Under the pieces are notes generated by a model, which was not told where the DNA came from, did not search any database, and saw nothing but the letters and a program-made list of their open reading frames with translations. 64,000 bases of DNA from assembly GCA_029309925.1 (NCBI GenBank), contig JARKND010000005.1:992001-1056000 (forward strand), given 5' to 3'. This document shows positions 26,370 to 35,422 of this stretch, in pieces. Made by a program: the position numbers and the translations under genes. This DNA is from Fulvivirgaceae bacterium JP3-4. GTDB taxonomy: Bacteria > Bacteroidota > Bacteroidia > Cytophagales > Cyclobacteriaceae. Every line of letters begins with the position of its first letter. The stretch's first letter is position 1.

Positions 26370-27368
26370 ATGGTAAAAATCGGCAATATAGAATTGGGTG
26401 AATTTCCGCTACTTCTTGCACCAATGGAAGATGTAAGCGATCCGCCTTTCCGGGCAGTTTGCAAGGAAGGAGGCGCAGACCTGATGTATACCGAGTTTAT
26501 TTCGTCTGAAGGGCTCATCCGCGATGCCGCCAAGAGCCGCCAAAAGCTCGACATTTTTGAATATGAGCGCCCGATCGGCATTCAACTTTTCGGTGGCGAC
26601 ATCGAACATATGGTGCAGTCGGCTGAGATTGCCACGCAGGTCAATCCAGATCTGATCGACATCAACTACGGTTGTCCGGTGAAGGCGGTGGCATGCCGCG
26701 GAGCCGGAGCTGCATTGCTGCAGGATATTCCGAAGATGGTGAAGATGACTGCAGAGATCGTCAAAGCTACGCACCTTCCCGTGACCGTGAAAACCCGGCT
26801 TGGCTGGGATGACAGCACAAAAAATGTTCTGGAAGTGGCTGAACGACTACAGGATATTGGTATCAAGGCGCTGACGGTGCACGGCAGGACGCGTGTGCAA
26901 ATGTATAAAGGCTCCGCAGACTGGACATTGATTGGAAGGATTAAGGAAAATCCACGCATCCAGATTCCGATCTTCGGCAATGGTGACATCGATACACCGC
27001 AGAAAGCACTCGAATACAAAAACCGATATGGTGTTGACGGAATCATGATCGGCCGCGCATCGATTGGCTACCCGTGGATCTTCAACGAGATCAAACATTA
27101 CTTCAAGCATGGCGAACGTCCGCTGCCGCCAGACATGAGCGAGCGGATCCGTGTCACGAAAAAACATCTCGACTTCTCTATTAGGTGGAAGGGAGATCGT
27201 CTGGGTATCTTCGAAATGCGCAGGCACTACACAAATTACTTCAAGGGCATCCCTGATTTTAAACCTTTCCGCACGCGGCTGGTAGAAGCTGACACGTATG
27301 GCGAAGTCAACGCCATACTTGATGAGGTGGTTGAAAAGTACAGCACGCTCGAAATTGCCGGATTGTAG
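26370..27368 (+). CDS. dusB: tRNA-dihydrouridine synthase B
   Basis: 332 residues. FMN-binding TIM barrel: LAPMEDVSDPPFR at the start, INYGCPVKAVACRGAGAAL with the catalytic Cys, VTVKTRLGWD, ALTVHGRTRVQMYKGSADW, FGNGDI and MIGRASIG for phosphate binding, then a helical C-terminal tRNA-binding domain (about 250-330). It reduces uridines in the tRNA D-loop using NADPH. The length is standard for DusB. The gene is monocistronic and divergent from the CPBP gene. Confidence 0.95.
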   Translation: MVKIGNIELGEFPLLLAPMEDVSDPPFRAVCKEGGADLMYTEFISSEGLIRDAAKSRQKLDIFEYERPIGIQLFGGDIEHMVQSAEIATQVNPDLIDINYGCPVKAVACRGAGAALLQDIPKMVKMTAEIVKATHLPVTVKTRLGWDDSTKNVLEVAERLQDIGIKALTVHGRTRVQMYKGSADWTLIGRIKENPRIQIPIFGNGDIDTPQKALEYKNRYGVDGIMIGRASIGYPWIFNEIKHYFKHGERPLPPDMSERIRVTKKHLDFSIRWKGDRLGIFEMRRHYTNYFKGIPDFKPFRTRLVEADTYGEVNAILDEVVEKYSTLEIAGL

Positions 27369-27426
27369 TCCGTATTTCATCGAACAATCATTATATCGTA
27401 AGGCATCTGTCATTATCGTTTTCTTT

Positions 27427-27820
27427 ACCGCGATGGCGCAGTGGACGCGATGTTCCGTGGTGAGTTCGTGCGCGGCACCAACAAGGTGCAGGTTCATCTG
27501 GCTTTAGCCAGCGTTTTTCTTAACCCGGCTTAAGCCGGGGGTGACTGACCAAGTCGGCTTAAGCCGAAGTCACTTCCGTACTACTTGCCATAGAGGCTGA
27601 TCAAGTTGCAAGCCGAATCACACGCACAGAGTTGTAATAGAAGATGGACGGAATCGCATTGTTATAAAATATAGTATGAGCAGGTGATTTACGGTTGTTT
27701 CACCGCGATGGCGCAGTGGACGCGATGTTCCGTGGTGAGTTCGTGCGCGGCACCAACAAGGTGCAGGTTCACCTGGCTTTAGCCAGCGCTTTTCTTAACC
27801 CCCGGCTTAAGCCGGGGGTT
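27427..27820. repeat. Intergenic direct duplication with GGCTTAAGCC palindromes (gap 27369-27941)
   Basis: A block of about 114 bases starting ACCGCGATGGCGCAGTGG occurs at 27427-27541 and again at 27702-27820, 275 bases apart and nearly identical. Each copy holds the hairpin CTGGCTTTAGCCAG and ends in a palindrome. In copy one it is CCCGGCTTAAGCCGGG (27524-27539). In copy two it grows to a perfect 28-bp palindrome at 27795-27822. A third palindrome, TCGGCTTAAGCCGA, lies at 27554-27567, and a fourth related hairpin (TGGCTAAAGCCA) near 27845. There is no coding capacity. It looks like a REP/BIME-type array. Confidence 0.75.
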
Positions 27821-27941
27821 AACTGGTGAGAGGCGAACTGACCATGGCTAAAGCCAATCTTTCCTCCAACTCTCAATAAATTCTCCACCAACCGCCTGTG
27901 GAACGGATTTTTATCCGCCTGTTCTATCTCAATTCTATCAA

Positions 27942-29468
27942 ATGCTTCAGCAAACCAGCTCTGATTATAGGAACGTTAAAATCGTTATTGCCCTTTTTGT
28001 ATTAGTAAACGCTGTATTTCTGTTCAGCATGCCGTTGCTTCCATTCATTGATCTGCCTAATCATCTGGCCGAAGCAACGATCTATCGCTATTACGGTGAA
28101 GAAGGAAATGTGCTGGCGAATTATTACAAGCCTACGCCATGGTATTTTCCGAATACGTTTCACACGGTTTTCTGCAGCCTCTTCCCTGACGTGGAAATTG
28201 GCAACAAGGTCTTCCACATTCTCTGCATCGCTTTGATGCAGGTGTCGACATTCATCGTGATTCGTCAATTGGGCGGCAATGTCTGGTACGGACTGCTGGC
28301 GACTTTGTTTACGTACAATTACAACCTCACCTATGGTTTTGTTGGCTTCGCCATTTCGACACCAACACTCATTCTGCTCTTCTACCTTATTCTGCGTGAC
28401 TTTGAAAAAGACACTCCTCTTCTAAAGATTGCAATCGGAGCGCTTCTCATTCTTCTGTTTTTAATGCATGCACAAAATGCACTTTTCGGACTGGTGCTTT
28501 TTGGGCTAATCACATTGTATAGGTTCAGGCACTCATTCCGGCAGATTCTGCTTCGTGGAATTTTTATTCCGCTACCGCTGCTTATTCTGATTTTTACGTG
28601 GTGGTTTACTCGCGGGGGTGAAAATGAGCAGAGCACATCCGGCTACCTCCTGGAATACTACAAAAGTCATTATCTGCCAGACTTCCTGATGCGTTTCCGG
28701 ATCGTAGTGTTTGATAATTTTCAGCTTCGTGAAGGTGTGCCGGGACTGATTCTCGCAGCTTTCTTGTTTCTGATGATCCTTGTACCTCTGATTTGGTTCA
28801 AACCGTGGAGGTATAAGTCATCCCTCGGGCTGCTATTACCAAACTATGTGTACCCGATCATCTTTTTTCTCACAGGGTTTCTCTGTTACATCATGCTTCC
28901 CGATCAGCTGCCGGGACAATCTCCATTGTTTCAGCGCTTTTGCACGATCGTTATCCTCGCGTTCATCATTTTTGCCAGTGTATGGTTAAAGGATGTTACT
29001 ACAAGAGGATTGAAATATTTTGTAATCACCTCGATTGTCGTGTATAGCACGCTTTGGTTCGAGTACATTTATTCGTTCAACCAAATGAACACAACGTTCA
29101 ACGCCTCCCTCTTTAAAGATGTTCCCAACAACATGCGTATGGCTGGGTTGATCTACGACCACAAGTATCGTGGTCGCAAAGTATACATCCATTTCCCCAA
29201 CTATTTCGTGGTCTGGAATAAAGGTATCGCGGCTTCAAAAATTATTGATTATCGGTTCGGGGTAGTGCGGAGAGTAGCGAATGAGTCGGAAGTCCCGTTT
29301 TATACGGAGTATATCGGTGACGGCTACAAAGAAATTGACGATTACCGGCAATTAGAATATCTGCTGGTAAAGGGCAAAGCGCCAGTTAGCGCAGATGTTA
29401 ACCTTTCAGGTTTCACTCTTATGAGGGACGCAGGTGACTGGCGGCTATTCCAGCGCAGCGACCGGTAG
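27942..29468 (+). CDS. Polytopic membrane protein, probable GT-C-fold glycosyltransferase
   Basis: 508 residues with about ten to eleven membrane segments and a soluble C-terminal part (about 400-508). The first extracytoplasmic loop begins FIDLPNHLAEAT, with an Asp placed as in GT-C enzymes (ArnT/PMT type). No closer family is recognised. It is first in a run of five plus-strand genes that includes a UbiA prenyltransferase able to make a polyprenyl-phosphate sugar, which would be the natural donor for a GT-C enzyme (inference). It could also be a non-enzymatic membrane protein. Confidence 0.6.
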   Translation: MLQQTSSDYRNVKIVIALFVLVNAVFLFSMPLLPFIDLPNHLAEATIYRYYGEEGNVLANYYKPTPWYFPNTFHTVFCSLFPDVEIGNKVFHILCIALMQVSTFIVIRQLGGNVWYGLLATLFTYNYNLTYGFVGFAISTPTLILLFYLILRDFEKDTPLLKIAIGALLILLFLMHAQNALFGLVLFGLITLYRFRHSFRQILLRGIFIPLPLLILIFTWWFTRGGENEQSTSGYLLEYYKSHYLPDFLMRFRIVVFDNFQLREGVPGLILAAFLFLMILVPLIWFKPWRYKSSLGLLLPNYVYPIIFFLTGFLCYIMLPDQLPGQSPLFQRFCTIVILAFIIFASVWLKDVTTRGLKYFVITSIVVYSTLWFEYIYSFNQMNTTFNASLFKDVPNNMRMAGLIYDHKYRGRKVYIHFPNYFVVWNKGIAASKIIDYRFGVVRRVANESEVPFYTEYIGDGYKEIDDYRQLEYLLVKGKAPVSADVNLSGFTLMRDAGDWRLFQRSDR

Positions 29469-29538
29469 CCACATCGTTAACTTATTCATTGTCACGGCAT
29501 AGCTTTTTTGTACAGGTCACCGCACAAAGACCAGATTC

Positions 29539-30573
29539 ATGAGCGAATTAGCTAAACCTACGAACACAAACTTTATTCACACAGGCGTTGCCAAAGTACA
29601 GGCAGGAATTAGAGACTATATAGCGCTCATCAGACCCGACTATTGGGTCAAGAACATATTTATTCTTCCAGGCATTTTGTTTGCCATTGCTGTATACGAT
29701 GTTGAGCTCACAGGGAATTTGTTTCTGAAAATACTGGTGGGCTTCGTGAGCACCTGTATGGTTGCTTCTGCGAACTACGTCATCAACGAATATCTCGATG
29801 CTGAGTTCGATAAATTCCACCCGCTGAAAAAGCAACGCACCTCGGTCGTGCGTGTAGTGAATCCGGTGATTATCTACGGTGAGTACGCTTTTCTGGCAAT
29901 TGCAGGTCTGGCGTTAGGCTATCTTATTTCGTTCAAATTTTTTGTGACATTGCTTTTTCTGCTCTTTATGGGGGTGATGTATAATGTTAGGCCTTTCCGA
30001 AGCAAAGAGCGTGTATACCTTGATGTACTTTCTGAATCAGTGAATAACCCCATCCGTTTTTGCCTGGGATGGTTTATGGTGTCGCCTGCGGTCGGCCTTT
30101 ATATGGACAGCCGGTGGGATCTTGAATTCTTCAATTCAGTTCCTCCGCTGAGTATTATCCTTGCTTACTGGATGGGTGGTGCTTTCCTGATGGCAACAAA
30201 ACGATTTGCTGAGTATCGCCTGATAGGTAATGCTGAAACTGCCGGTCTCTATCGCAGATCGTTTAAATACTACACAGAGAACTCCCTTCTCATATCAATG
30301 TTTTTCTATGCACTGACATGCGCATTCTTCCTCGGAATTTTCCTGATCAAGAATCGAATTGAGATGCTGATCAGCTTCCCATTCTTCGCCCTTCTTTTCG
30401 CATGGTATCTGAAAATCGGATTGTTGAAAGACTCACCGGTACAGGGGTCAGAAAAAATCTGGACGCGCAAATGGTTTATGCTTTACATCGTGCTCTTCAC
30501 CATTCTGATCTGCCTTTTAATGTTTGTTGACATTCCATGGCTGCGCTGGTTCCTCATCCAGACGCGAAACTAG
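29539..30573 (+). CDS. UbiA-family prenyltransferase, DPPR-synthase-like
   Basis: 344 residues, about nine membrane segments. The start RPDYWVKNIFILPG and the first metal motif NEYLDAEFDKFHPLKKQR (N83, D87, D91) resemble decaprenyl-phosphate phosphoribosyltransferase (Rv3806c type), whose NDxxDxxxDxxHPxKxxRP box has the same spacing. The second motif is LDVLSESVNNPIR near 160. Such enzymes transfer phosphoribosyl from PRPP to a polyprenyl phosphate. UbiA members also make quinones or hemes, but the HPxK feature favours the DPPR branch. It lies 70 bases after the GT-C-like gene. Confidence 0.72.
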   Translation: MSELAKPTNTNFIHTGVAKVQAGIRDYIALIRPDYWVKNIFILPGILFAIAVYDVELTGNLFLKILVGFVSTCMVASANYVINEYLDAEFDKFHPLKKQRTSVVRVVNPVIIYGEYAFLAIAGLALGYLISFKFFVTLLFLLFMGVMYNVRPFRSKERVYLDVLSESVNNPIRFCLGWFMVSPAVGLYMDSRWDLEFFNSVPPLSIILAYWMGGAFLMATKRFAEYRLIGNAETAGLYRRSFKYYTENSLLISMFFYALTCAFFLGIFLIKNRIEMLISFPFFALLFAWYLKIGLLKDSPVQGSEKIWTRKWFMLYIVLFTILICLLMFVDIPWLRWFLIQTRN

Positions 30574-30648
30574 CAAGCAGTCATTGCTTATACTTCCACG
30601 CTTGGTACACATTTAGTACTACTGCTTTAGCTTTAATCTTGTTGGACC

Positions 30649-32124
30649 ATGGTTTCTTCAACGACTAAGAATAACCTTGTCGATTATAATACGGGTATCA
30701 CTTCCGGCTTTATCGGAGTTGAACGGTCGGCTGCGGAGGCGCAGTTCAAGGTCTTTGCGATCCTTTGGGCAATTGCCTCGCTTTTTCACATGGCCCACTC
30801 AAGTGTGTTTGATCAGCAACTCGACTTTGCCCTGCTCACGCTTGCTTCGATTTATGTGATCTTCAGGCCATCAATGGGCGGATTTCTGATACTCATTGCA
30901 CTGCAGGTGTTTGATGCATTTTTCAGGATGCCTTTCACAACCAATCACTGGATCTTCACTGCATTTGTCAACGTTACAATTTTTCACACGCTGATTTTTC
31001 TTATCATTAAGAATCGCTCGTTCCAGGTAAATCCGGGTGATCTTCTTAAAGCGTTCCGACCACTTGTGCGCATCGAATTGATTGTCCTCTACTTCTTCGC
31101 AGTATTTCATAAACTCAATGACGGATTTTTTGCTGCAGGCAGCTGTGCAACAGACCTCCTGCGAGCCCAGAACCTCGATAAATTTTTCACTTTACCATCT
31201 TATTTCTATTCACTGAATGCTTATCTGACGCTTGTCATTGAGGCTCTCATACCGCTGTTGCTCTGCTTTAGGAAAACCCGGAGTGCGGGAATCCTGTTGG
31301 GTGTGGTATTTCACTGCATACTGTCGTACAGTTCTTACAATGCCTTCTATGATTTTTCATCCATGGTGTTTGCAGTGTACTTCCTATTCACAGTGCCAGA
31401 GCTCAGTGTAAAGATTCTTGATCATCTTCGTCAGATTAAAACGCAGATCATCCGCAGTCTTTCACCCAAAGAGTTCAGCTTCGGAAAGCTACTCGTACGG
31501 GTTTTGATTTTTGGAATCGGACTAGGTGTGATTTATATACTGACAAAGAAGCTTACCAGCTTTCAGTCTGTTCACCTGTACTTTTTCTGGACCGTATACA
31601 GTATTCTCTACTTGTTTCTTTTTGCTCGAAATCAATTTTTCAGTCCGGGTAAATCCACGAATGAGGTTTCGAAGGATTCTTATCACGTTTTGCACTGGTC
31701 GCTGATTGTTATTCCTGTAATCGTATTTCTGAATGGGCTTTCGCCATACCTCGGCCTGAAAACTGAAAATTCGTATGCGATGTTTTCGAACCTGAGAACA
31801 GAAGGAGGATCAACGAATCATTTTATCGTTCCCGCGTCAGCGCAGATTTTCGGATTTCAGGAAGATGTTGTTGATGTCGTAAGTTCAAGTGATCCTAATC
31901 TTCAGAAACTTGCAAACGCAAATCTTTCCATGGTGTGGTTTGAGTTCAGCAACTATCTGCACACGCATAAGCCGGCCGAGGTGCAGTACCTGCGAAATGG
32001 AAAAAGTGCAGTCTTCAGAAAGGATGATCCCGCAACATATCCACGCAAGAACAATTATGTGCTGGCAAAAGCAATGAAGTTCAGAGCCTTTGCCAGGGAG
32101 GGTGCCCAGCCATGTGCGCATTGA
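30649..32124 (+). CDS. HTTM-like polytopic membrane protein
   Basis: 491 residues, about ten to eleven membrane segments, then a soluble C-terminal tail (about 385-491). The segment VLYFFAVFHKLNDGFFAAGS followed by an amphipathic stretch and further helices resembles the HTTM domain (vitamin K gamma-carboxylase-like). The match is tentative, and the carboxylase active residues cannot be confirmed. It contains many aromatic residues. It sits between the UbiA-like and GMC oxidoreductase genes on the same strand, with short gaps, suggesting one transcription unit. Confidence 0.5.
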   Translation: MVSSTTKNNLVDYNTGITSGFIGVERSAAEAQFKVFAILWAIASLFHMAHSSVFDQQLDFALLTLASIYVIFRPSMGGFLILIALQVFDAFFRMPFTTNHWIFTAFVNVTIFHTLIFLIIKNRSFQVNPGDLLKAFRPLVRIELIVLYFFAVFHKLNDGFFAAGSCATDLLRAQNLDKFFTLPSYFYSLNAYLTLVIEALIPLLLCFRKTRSAGILLGVVFHCILSYSSYNAFYDFSSMVFAVYFLFTVPELSVKILDHLRQIKTQIIRSLSPKEFSFGKLLVRVLIFGIGLGVIYILTKKLTSFQSVHLYFFWTVYSILYLFLFARNQFFSPGKSTNEVSKDSYHVLHWSLIVIPVIVFLNGLSPYLGLKTENSYAMFSNLRTEGGSTNHFIVPASAQIFGFQEDVVDVVSSSDPNLQKLANANLSMVWFEFSNYLHTHKPAEVQYLRNGKSAVFRKDDPATYPRKNNYVLAKAMKFRAFAREGAQPCAH

Positions 32125-32235
32125 CATTTTATGGAGAATTATCACCACAGTTGCTCCGCAATGGCGCCAAAACATGCTGATAGCGGCAGGAACTGATTTT
32201 GCAGTTTCAATTATTCACAAGTTCATAACCAACAC

Positions 32236-33666
32236 ATGCGTCATTACGATCTGATTGTTGCCGGGACAGGTTTCGCTTCAACTTTCTTTTTATATAAGTA
32301 CCTGCAGAAAGCACCTGCCAATGCCAAAGTGCTCGTCCTGGAACGCGGTCATCTTTACCCGCATGCAGATCGTCTGCGGGATTTGCGAGGGGAAAAATCG
32401 GGTCTTTCAAAACTCAACCCCAACCACGGAGAAACGTTCGTTAATAAAAATCCTGATAAACATTGGCCGTTCACGGTGGGGTTTGGTGGAAGTTCAAATT
32501 GCTGGTATGGTTGTACACCTCGTTTCCTTCCATCAGATTTCCGAATGAAATCGAAATATGGTGTTGCGGAGGATTGGCCAATTCAGTATGACGAACTGGA
32601 GCCATATTATTCCGAAGCCGAACATCTGATGAATATTTCAGGGCCGGAAGACACACCATTTCCACGGAACTCGAAATATCCATTGCCCCCGCACAGCTTC
32701 TCAACCGTTGATAAAGTTCTCCACAAAGCCTATGGAAACCAGTGGATAAGTCAGCCAACTGCCCGCGCAAGCCGTGCAGTCGGGAAACGCAATCCATGTT
32801 GCGTGAGCGCTTCATGCTCGGTGTGTCCCGTCAGTGCTAAGTTCACGATAGAAAATTCGGAGATGATTGTCTATACAGATCCGCGGGTAGAAATGTCCTA
32901 CGGATCACTGGTTACCTATCTTGAACTGGAGCAGACGCAGGCAAAGAAGATCTACTTTACCAAAGACGGAAAAGATACCGCATTTTCTGCCGATGTGTTT
33001 GCGCTGGGAACGAATGCAATCTTCAACGCCAGCATCCTGTTGAACTCCGGAGATGCGCATCCGCTTACAGGAAAAGGTCTCGGAGAACAGTTTGGTTTCG
33101 ATGCCGTTGTGCATCTTAAAGATATGGAGAATGTCGGTGGCAGCACGTGGGTCACAGCCAACGGATATATGTTGTATGATGGGGACCACCGGAAAAATTT
33201 TGCTGCGTGCCTCATGGAGTCAAACAATGCACCGTATGTGAGACTTGAAAGTGGTAAATGGAGACACCTCGCTACGTTCAGGATGATCTTCGAAGACCTG
33301 CCGCAGGAAGAGAATCAGGTTGCGAGGGGAGAGGACCGGAATAAGCCTGAAGTCTCGTTCAACAAACCATCCGACTACACGCTGCGTGGTGTCAGAAATC
33401 TGAAAGAAAAGCTGCCGTCACTGCTGAGTGTTCTTCCTGTAGAGGACATCAGATACCTGGAACCCTACAAAACTGAAGCACACATATTGGGAACAACGCG
33501 CATGCATGCAGACAGTCGCAAGGGCGTGCTCGACAAAAATCTGTTGCATCACATTTACAGAAACTTATTTGTTTTGGGAAGCGGGTCATTCACAACCTTT
33601 ACTCCGAATAATCCAACATTAACCTTGTCGGCATTGTCATTGCATGCTGCAGATAAATCATTTTAG
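32236..33666 (+). CDS. GMC-family FAD oxidoreductase
   Basis: 476 residues. The N-terminal dinucleotide loop is VAGTGFAS (G10, G12) with LVLERG at strand two. GFGGSSNCWYGCTPRF is the GMC substrate-side block. A Cys cluster (C188, C189, C194, C197: NPCCVSASCSVCP) is typical of membrane dehydrogenase-type GMC proteins. The C-terminal HILGTTRMHAD and PNNPTLTLSALSLHAAD carry the catalytic His/Asn pair. It is followed after three bases by a Tat-exported small protein, the usual arrangement of GADH-type dehydrogenases. The substrate is unknown, possibly a lipid-linked sugar given the neighbours. Confidence 0.88.
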   Translation: MRHYDLIVAGTGFASTFFLYKYLQKAPANAKVLVLERGHLYPHADRLRDLRGEKSGLSKLNPNHGETFVNKNPDKHWPFTVGFGGSSNCWYGCTPRFLPSDFRMKSKYGVAEDWPIQYDELEPYYSEAEHLMNISGPEDTPFPRNSKYPLPPHSFSTVDKVLHKAYGNQWISQPTARASRAVGKRNPCCVSASCSVCPVSAKFTIENSEMIVYTDPRVEMSYGSLVTYLELEQTQAKKIYFTKDGKDTAFSADVFALGTNAIFNASILLNSGDAHPLTGKGLGEQFGFDAVVHLKDMENVGGSTWVTANGYMLYDGDHRKNFAACLMESNNAPYVRLESGKWRHLATFRMIFEDLPQEENQVARGEDRNKPEVSFNKPSDYTLRGVRNLKEKLPSLLSVLPVEDIRYLEPYKTEAHILGTTRMHADSRKGVLDKNLLHHIYRNLFVLGSGSFTTFTPNNPTLTLSALSLHAADKSF

Positions 33667-33669
33667 CAT

Positions 33670-34071
33670 ATGAAGCGCAGAAAATTTTTGACGATCGCGG
33701 GAATCGGTGGGGTGGTGGCAGCGCTGGCTTCGTTCAGGTTTATCACCAATCCCTTTGAGAACGTAGCGAAAGGAATTATCAAATCGGAACTCGACTATCT
33801 CAAACTTGATGAGGAAGGTCTCGATCGTTTTGTTGCCGACTACTCCAAACTGAAAGACCGGAACTACAAGCTCACGATGAAGGGCTACTCGCTGTTTGGC
33901 ATCAACTCAGAAAAGTCGGGCAAAGTGCACCAGCTGGTGAGCGCATACCTGTTGTCGAGTGACTTTTTTCAAAATAAAATGGATGAAGGCCGCACCATCA
34001 GGTACGTAGGTTTGTACGACCCATACCTCCGGCCCTGTGCACATCCGTTCTCACATGCGCAATACGCGTAA
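33670..34071 (+). CDS. Twin-arginine-exported small protein, likely GMC dehydrogenase small subunit
   Basis: 133 residues. The start MKRRKFLTIAGIGG is a good twin-arginine signal (RRKFL) with a following hydrophobic stretch. The remainder is helical, with a C-terminal RYVGLYDPYLRPCAHPFSH segment. Size, Tat signal and position directly after a GMC oxidoreductase match gluconate 2-dehydrogenase subunit 3-type partners, which escort the folded FAD subunit through Tat. Sequence identity to that family is not obvious, so the role is inferred from context. Confidence 0.7.
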   Translation: MKRRKFLTIAGIGGVVAALASFRFITNPFENVAKGIIKSELDYLKLDEEGLDRFVADYSKLKDRNYKLTMKGYSLFGINSEKSGKVHQLVSAYLLSSDFFQNKMDEGRTIRYVGLYDPYLRPCAHPFSHAQYA

Positions 34072-34074
34072 TAT

Positions 34075-34395
34075 GGGTTCGCTTCGGCACGAATGCATTT
34101 TTACCGCGAAGGCGCAGAGAACGCAGAGGAAGCGCAAAGTACTTTCGCTGTATTAATCAGTGTTCAGCTATATCGATTCAATTATTTTACCCAAGGCCAC
34201 TTTAAAGCGGAATAGACAATGCGTTTCTTTGCGTCTTAGCGTCTTTGCGGTGAACGGCATTCGTGAGCGAAGCGAATACCCCTGCCTTTAACTATATAAA
34301 TGAAGCTGCATTTTTCATTGCCTTCCTTTGCGCTTTCCTCTGCGTCCTTTGCGCCTTCGCGGTTAACTGCATTTTTGTGAGCAACGCGAACACAG
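34075..34395. repeat. Three copies of an extragenic element, one inverted (gap 34072-34458)
   Basis: The unit reads roughly CTTTGCGnCnTTnCnTnnGCGTCnTTTGCG, then CGGTnAAnnGCATTnnTG, then GnnGCGAA. Copies lie at about 34206-34280 and 34321-34395 on the plus strand and at about 34075-34139 inverted. Arms 34103-34139 and 34326-34363 are reverse complements over about 37 bases with one indel and few mismatches. The DNA is non-coding. The ACCGCGAAGGCGCAGAG phrase is related to the block at 27427. Confidence 0.65.
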
Positions 34396-34458
34396 CAAGA
34401 ATCCGCATTTGAAATTCCCTCCCGATTATTAATCTTTGCCCGCTCAAACCTGAAGAAA

Positions 34459-35343
34459 ATGACTGATTCGGAATCACAAAGAGGTAAAGCTGTGGTGCTT
34501 TTGATCGCGTTGTCTCTGATCTGGGGAACATCGTTCATTCTGATGAAACGCGGACTAACCGTGTATGCTCCCGGTGAGGTTGGATCAATTCGCGTTGTCG
34601 CAGCATCGGTCTTCCTCCTTCCGTTTGCGATTGTAAGATTGAAGGAGCTTTCCGGAAGTCAGTTCGCCAAGTTGTTCGCCTCAGGGTTGATGGGAATTTT
34701 CTTTCCAGCATTTCTCTTTGCGACCGCGCAGACTCGGCTGGAAAGTTCGGTCTCCGGAATTCTCAATAGCCTTACACCGATCTGTACCTTGCTGATTGGC
34801 GTTCTGCTTTATAAGCAGCCTTTTCGCTCGCAGTCATTGCTTGGGATCATAATTGGTTTGGCCGGAACGGTGATCCTGATCTTTGCCAACTACGGTGGTG
34901 CGGTAGGAGGGCTTAACCTGTACGCACTGCTGGTGATCATAGCATGCGTTTTTTACGCAATGAACCTGAACTTTGTGAAGTACAAGATTACTGAGTTACG
35001 CGCACTAACCATCACAAGCGTTTCCATTCTTTTGATCAGCCCGCTTGCCCTGATCTATCTGCTTGGCTTCACCGATTTTACCGACAAAGTCTCATCTCAT
35101 CCCGAGGCCCTTCCTGCATTGGGATATATTATTTTACTAGGTGCGATGAGCACCTCGGTGGCTACCATCCTTTTTAATCTTCTGGTGAAAATCAGCAATC
35201 CGCTTTTTACAAGTTCCGTGACCTACATCATTCCGATTGTTGCGGTTGGCTGGGGATTGCTGGATGGAGAACAACTGCTCCCAGGCCATTTCATTGGTAT
35301 GGTGGCAATCATCGGGGGTGTCTATCTTGCCAACAAGAAGTAG
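34459..35343 (+). CDS. DMT-superfamily (EamA) transporter
   Basis: 294 residues with ten membrane segments in two EamA repeats (about 10-140 and 150-292). The landmarks are LIWGTSFILMKRGL in helix one and the GTVILIF / PIVAVGWGLLDGEQL blocks. Members export metabolites or amino acids, and the substrate is not predictable. A likely promoter is TTTG at 34407 followed after 18 bases by TAATCTTTG, a -7 box with one extra base. The POTRA/barrel gene follows after about 80 bases on the same strand. Confidence 0.9.
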   Translation: MTDSESQRGKAVVLLIALSLIWGTSFILMKRGLTVYAPGEVGSIRVVAASVFLLPFAIVRLKELSGSQFAKLFASGLMGIFFPAFLFATAQTRLESSVSGILNSLTPICTLLIGVLLYKQPFRSQSLLGIIIGLAGTVILIFANYGGAVGGLNLYALLVIIACVFYAMNLNFVKYKITELRALTITSVSILLISPLALIYLLGFTDFTDKVSSHPEALPALGYIILLGAMSTSVATILFNLLVKISNPLFTSSVTYIIPIVAVGWGLLDGEQLLPGHFIGMVAIIGGVYLANKK

Positions 35344-35422
35344 CCAACTCAAATTTGAACAATCTTTCAATTTCAACGGGTGGATTGATTTTTGTACCAG
35401 CCTTTCAGACGGTATTTCAACT

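Noticed and set aside
27427-27820. An insertion sequence or MITE with a transposase
   Set aside because: Copies are short direct repeats with palindromes, no transposase frame and no target-site duplications seen.
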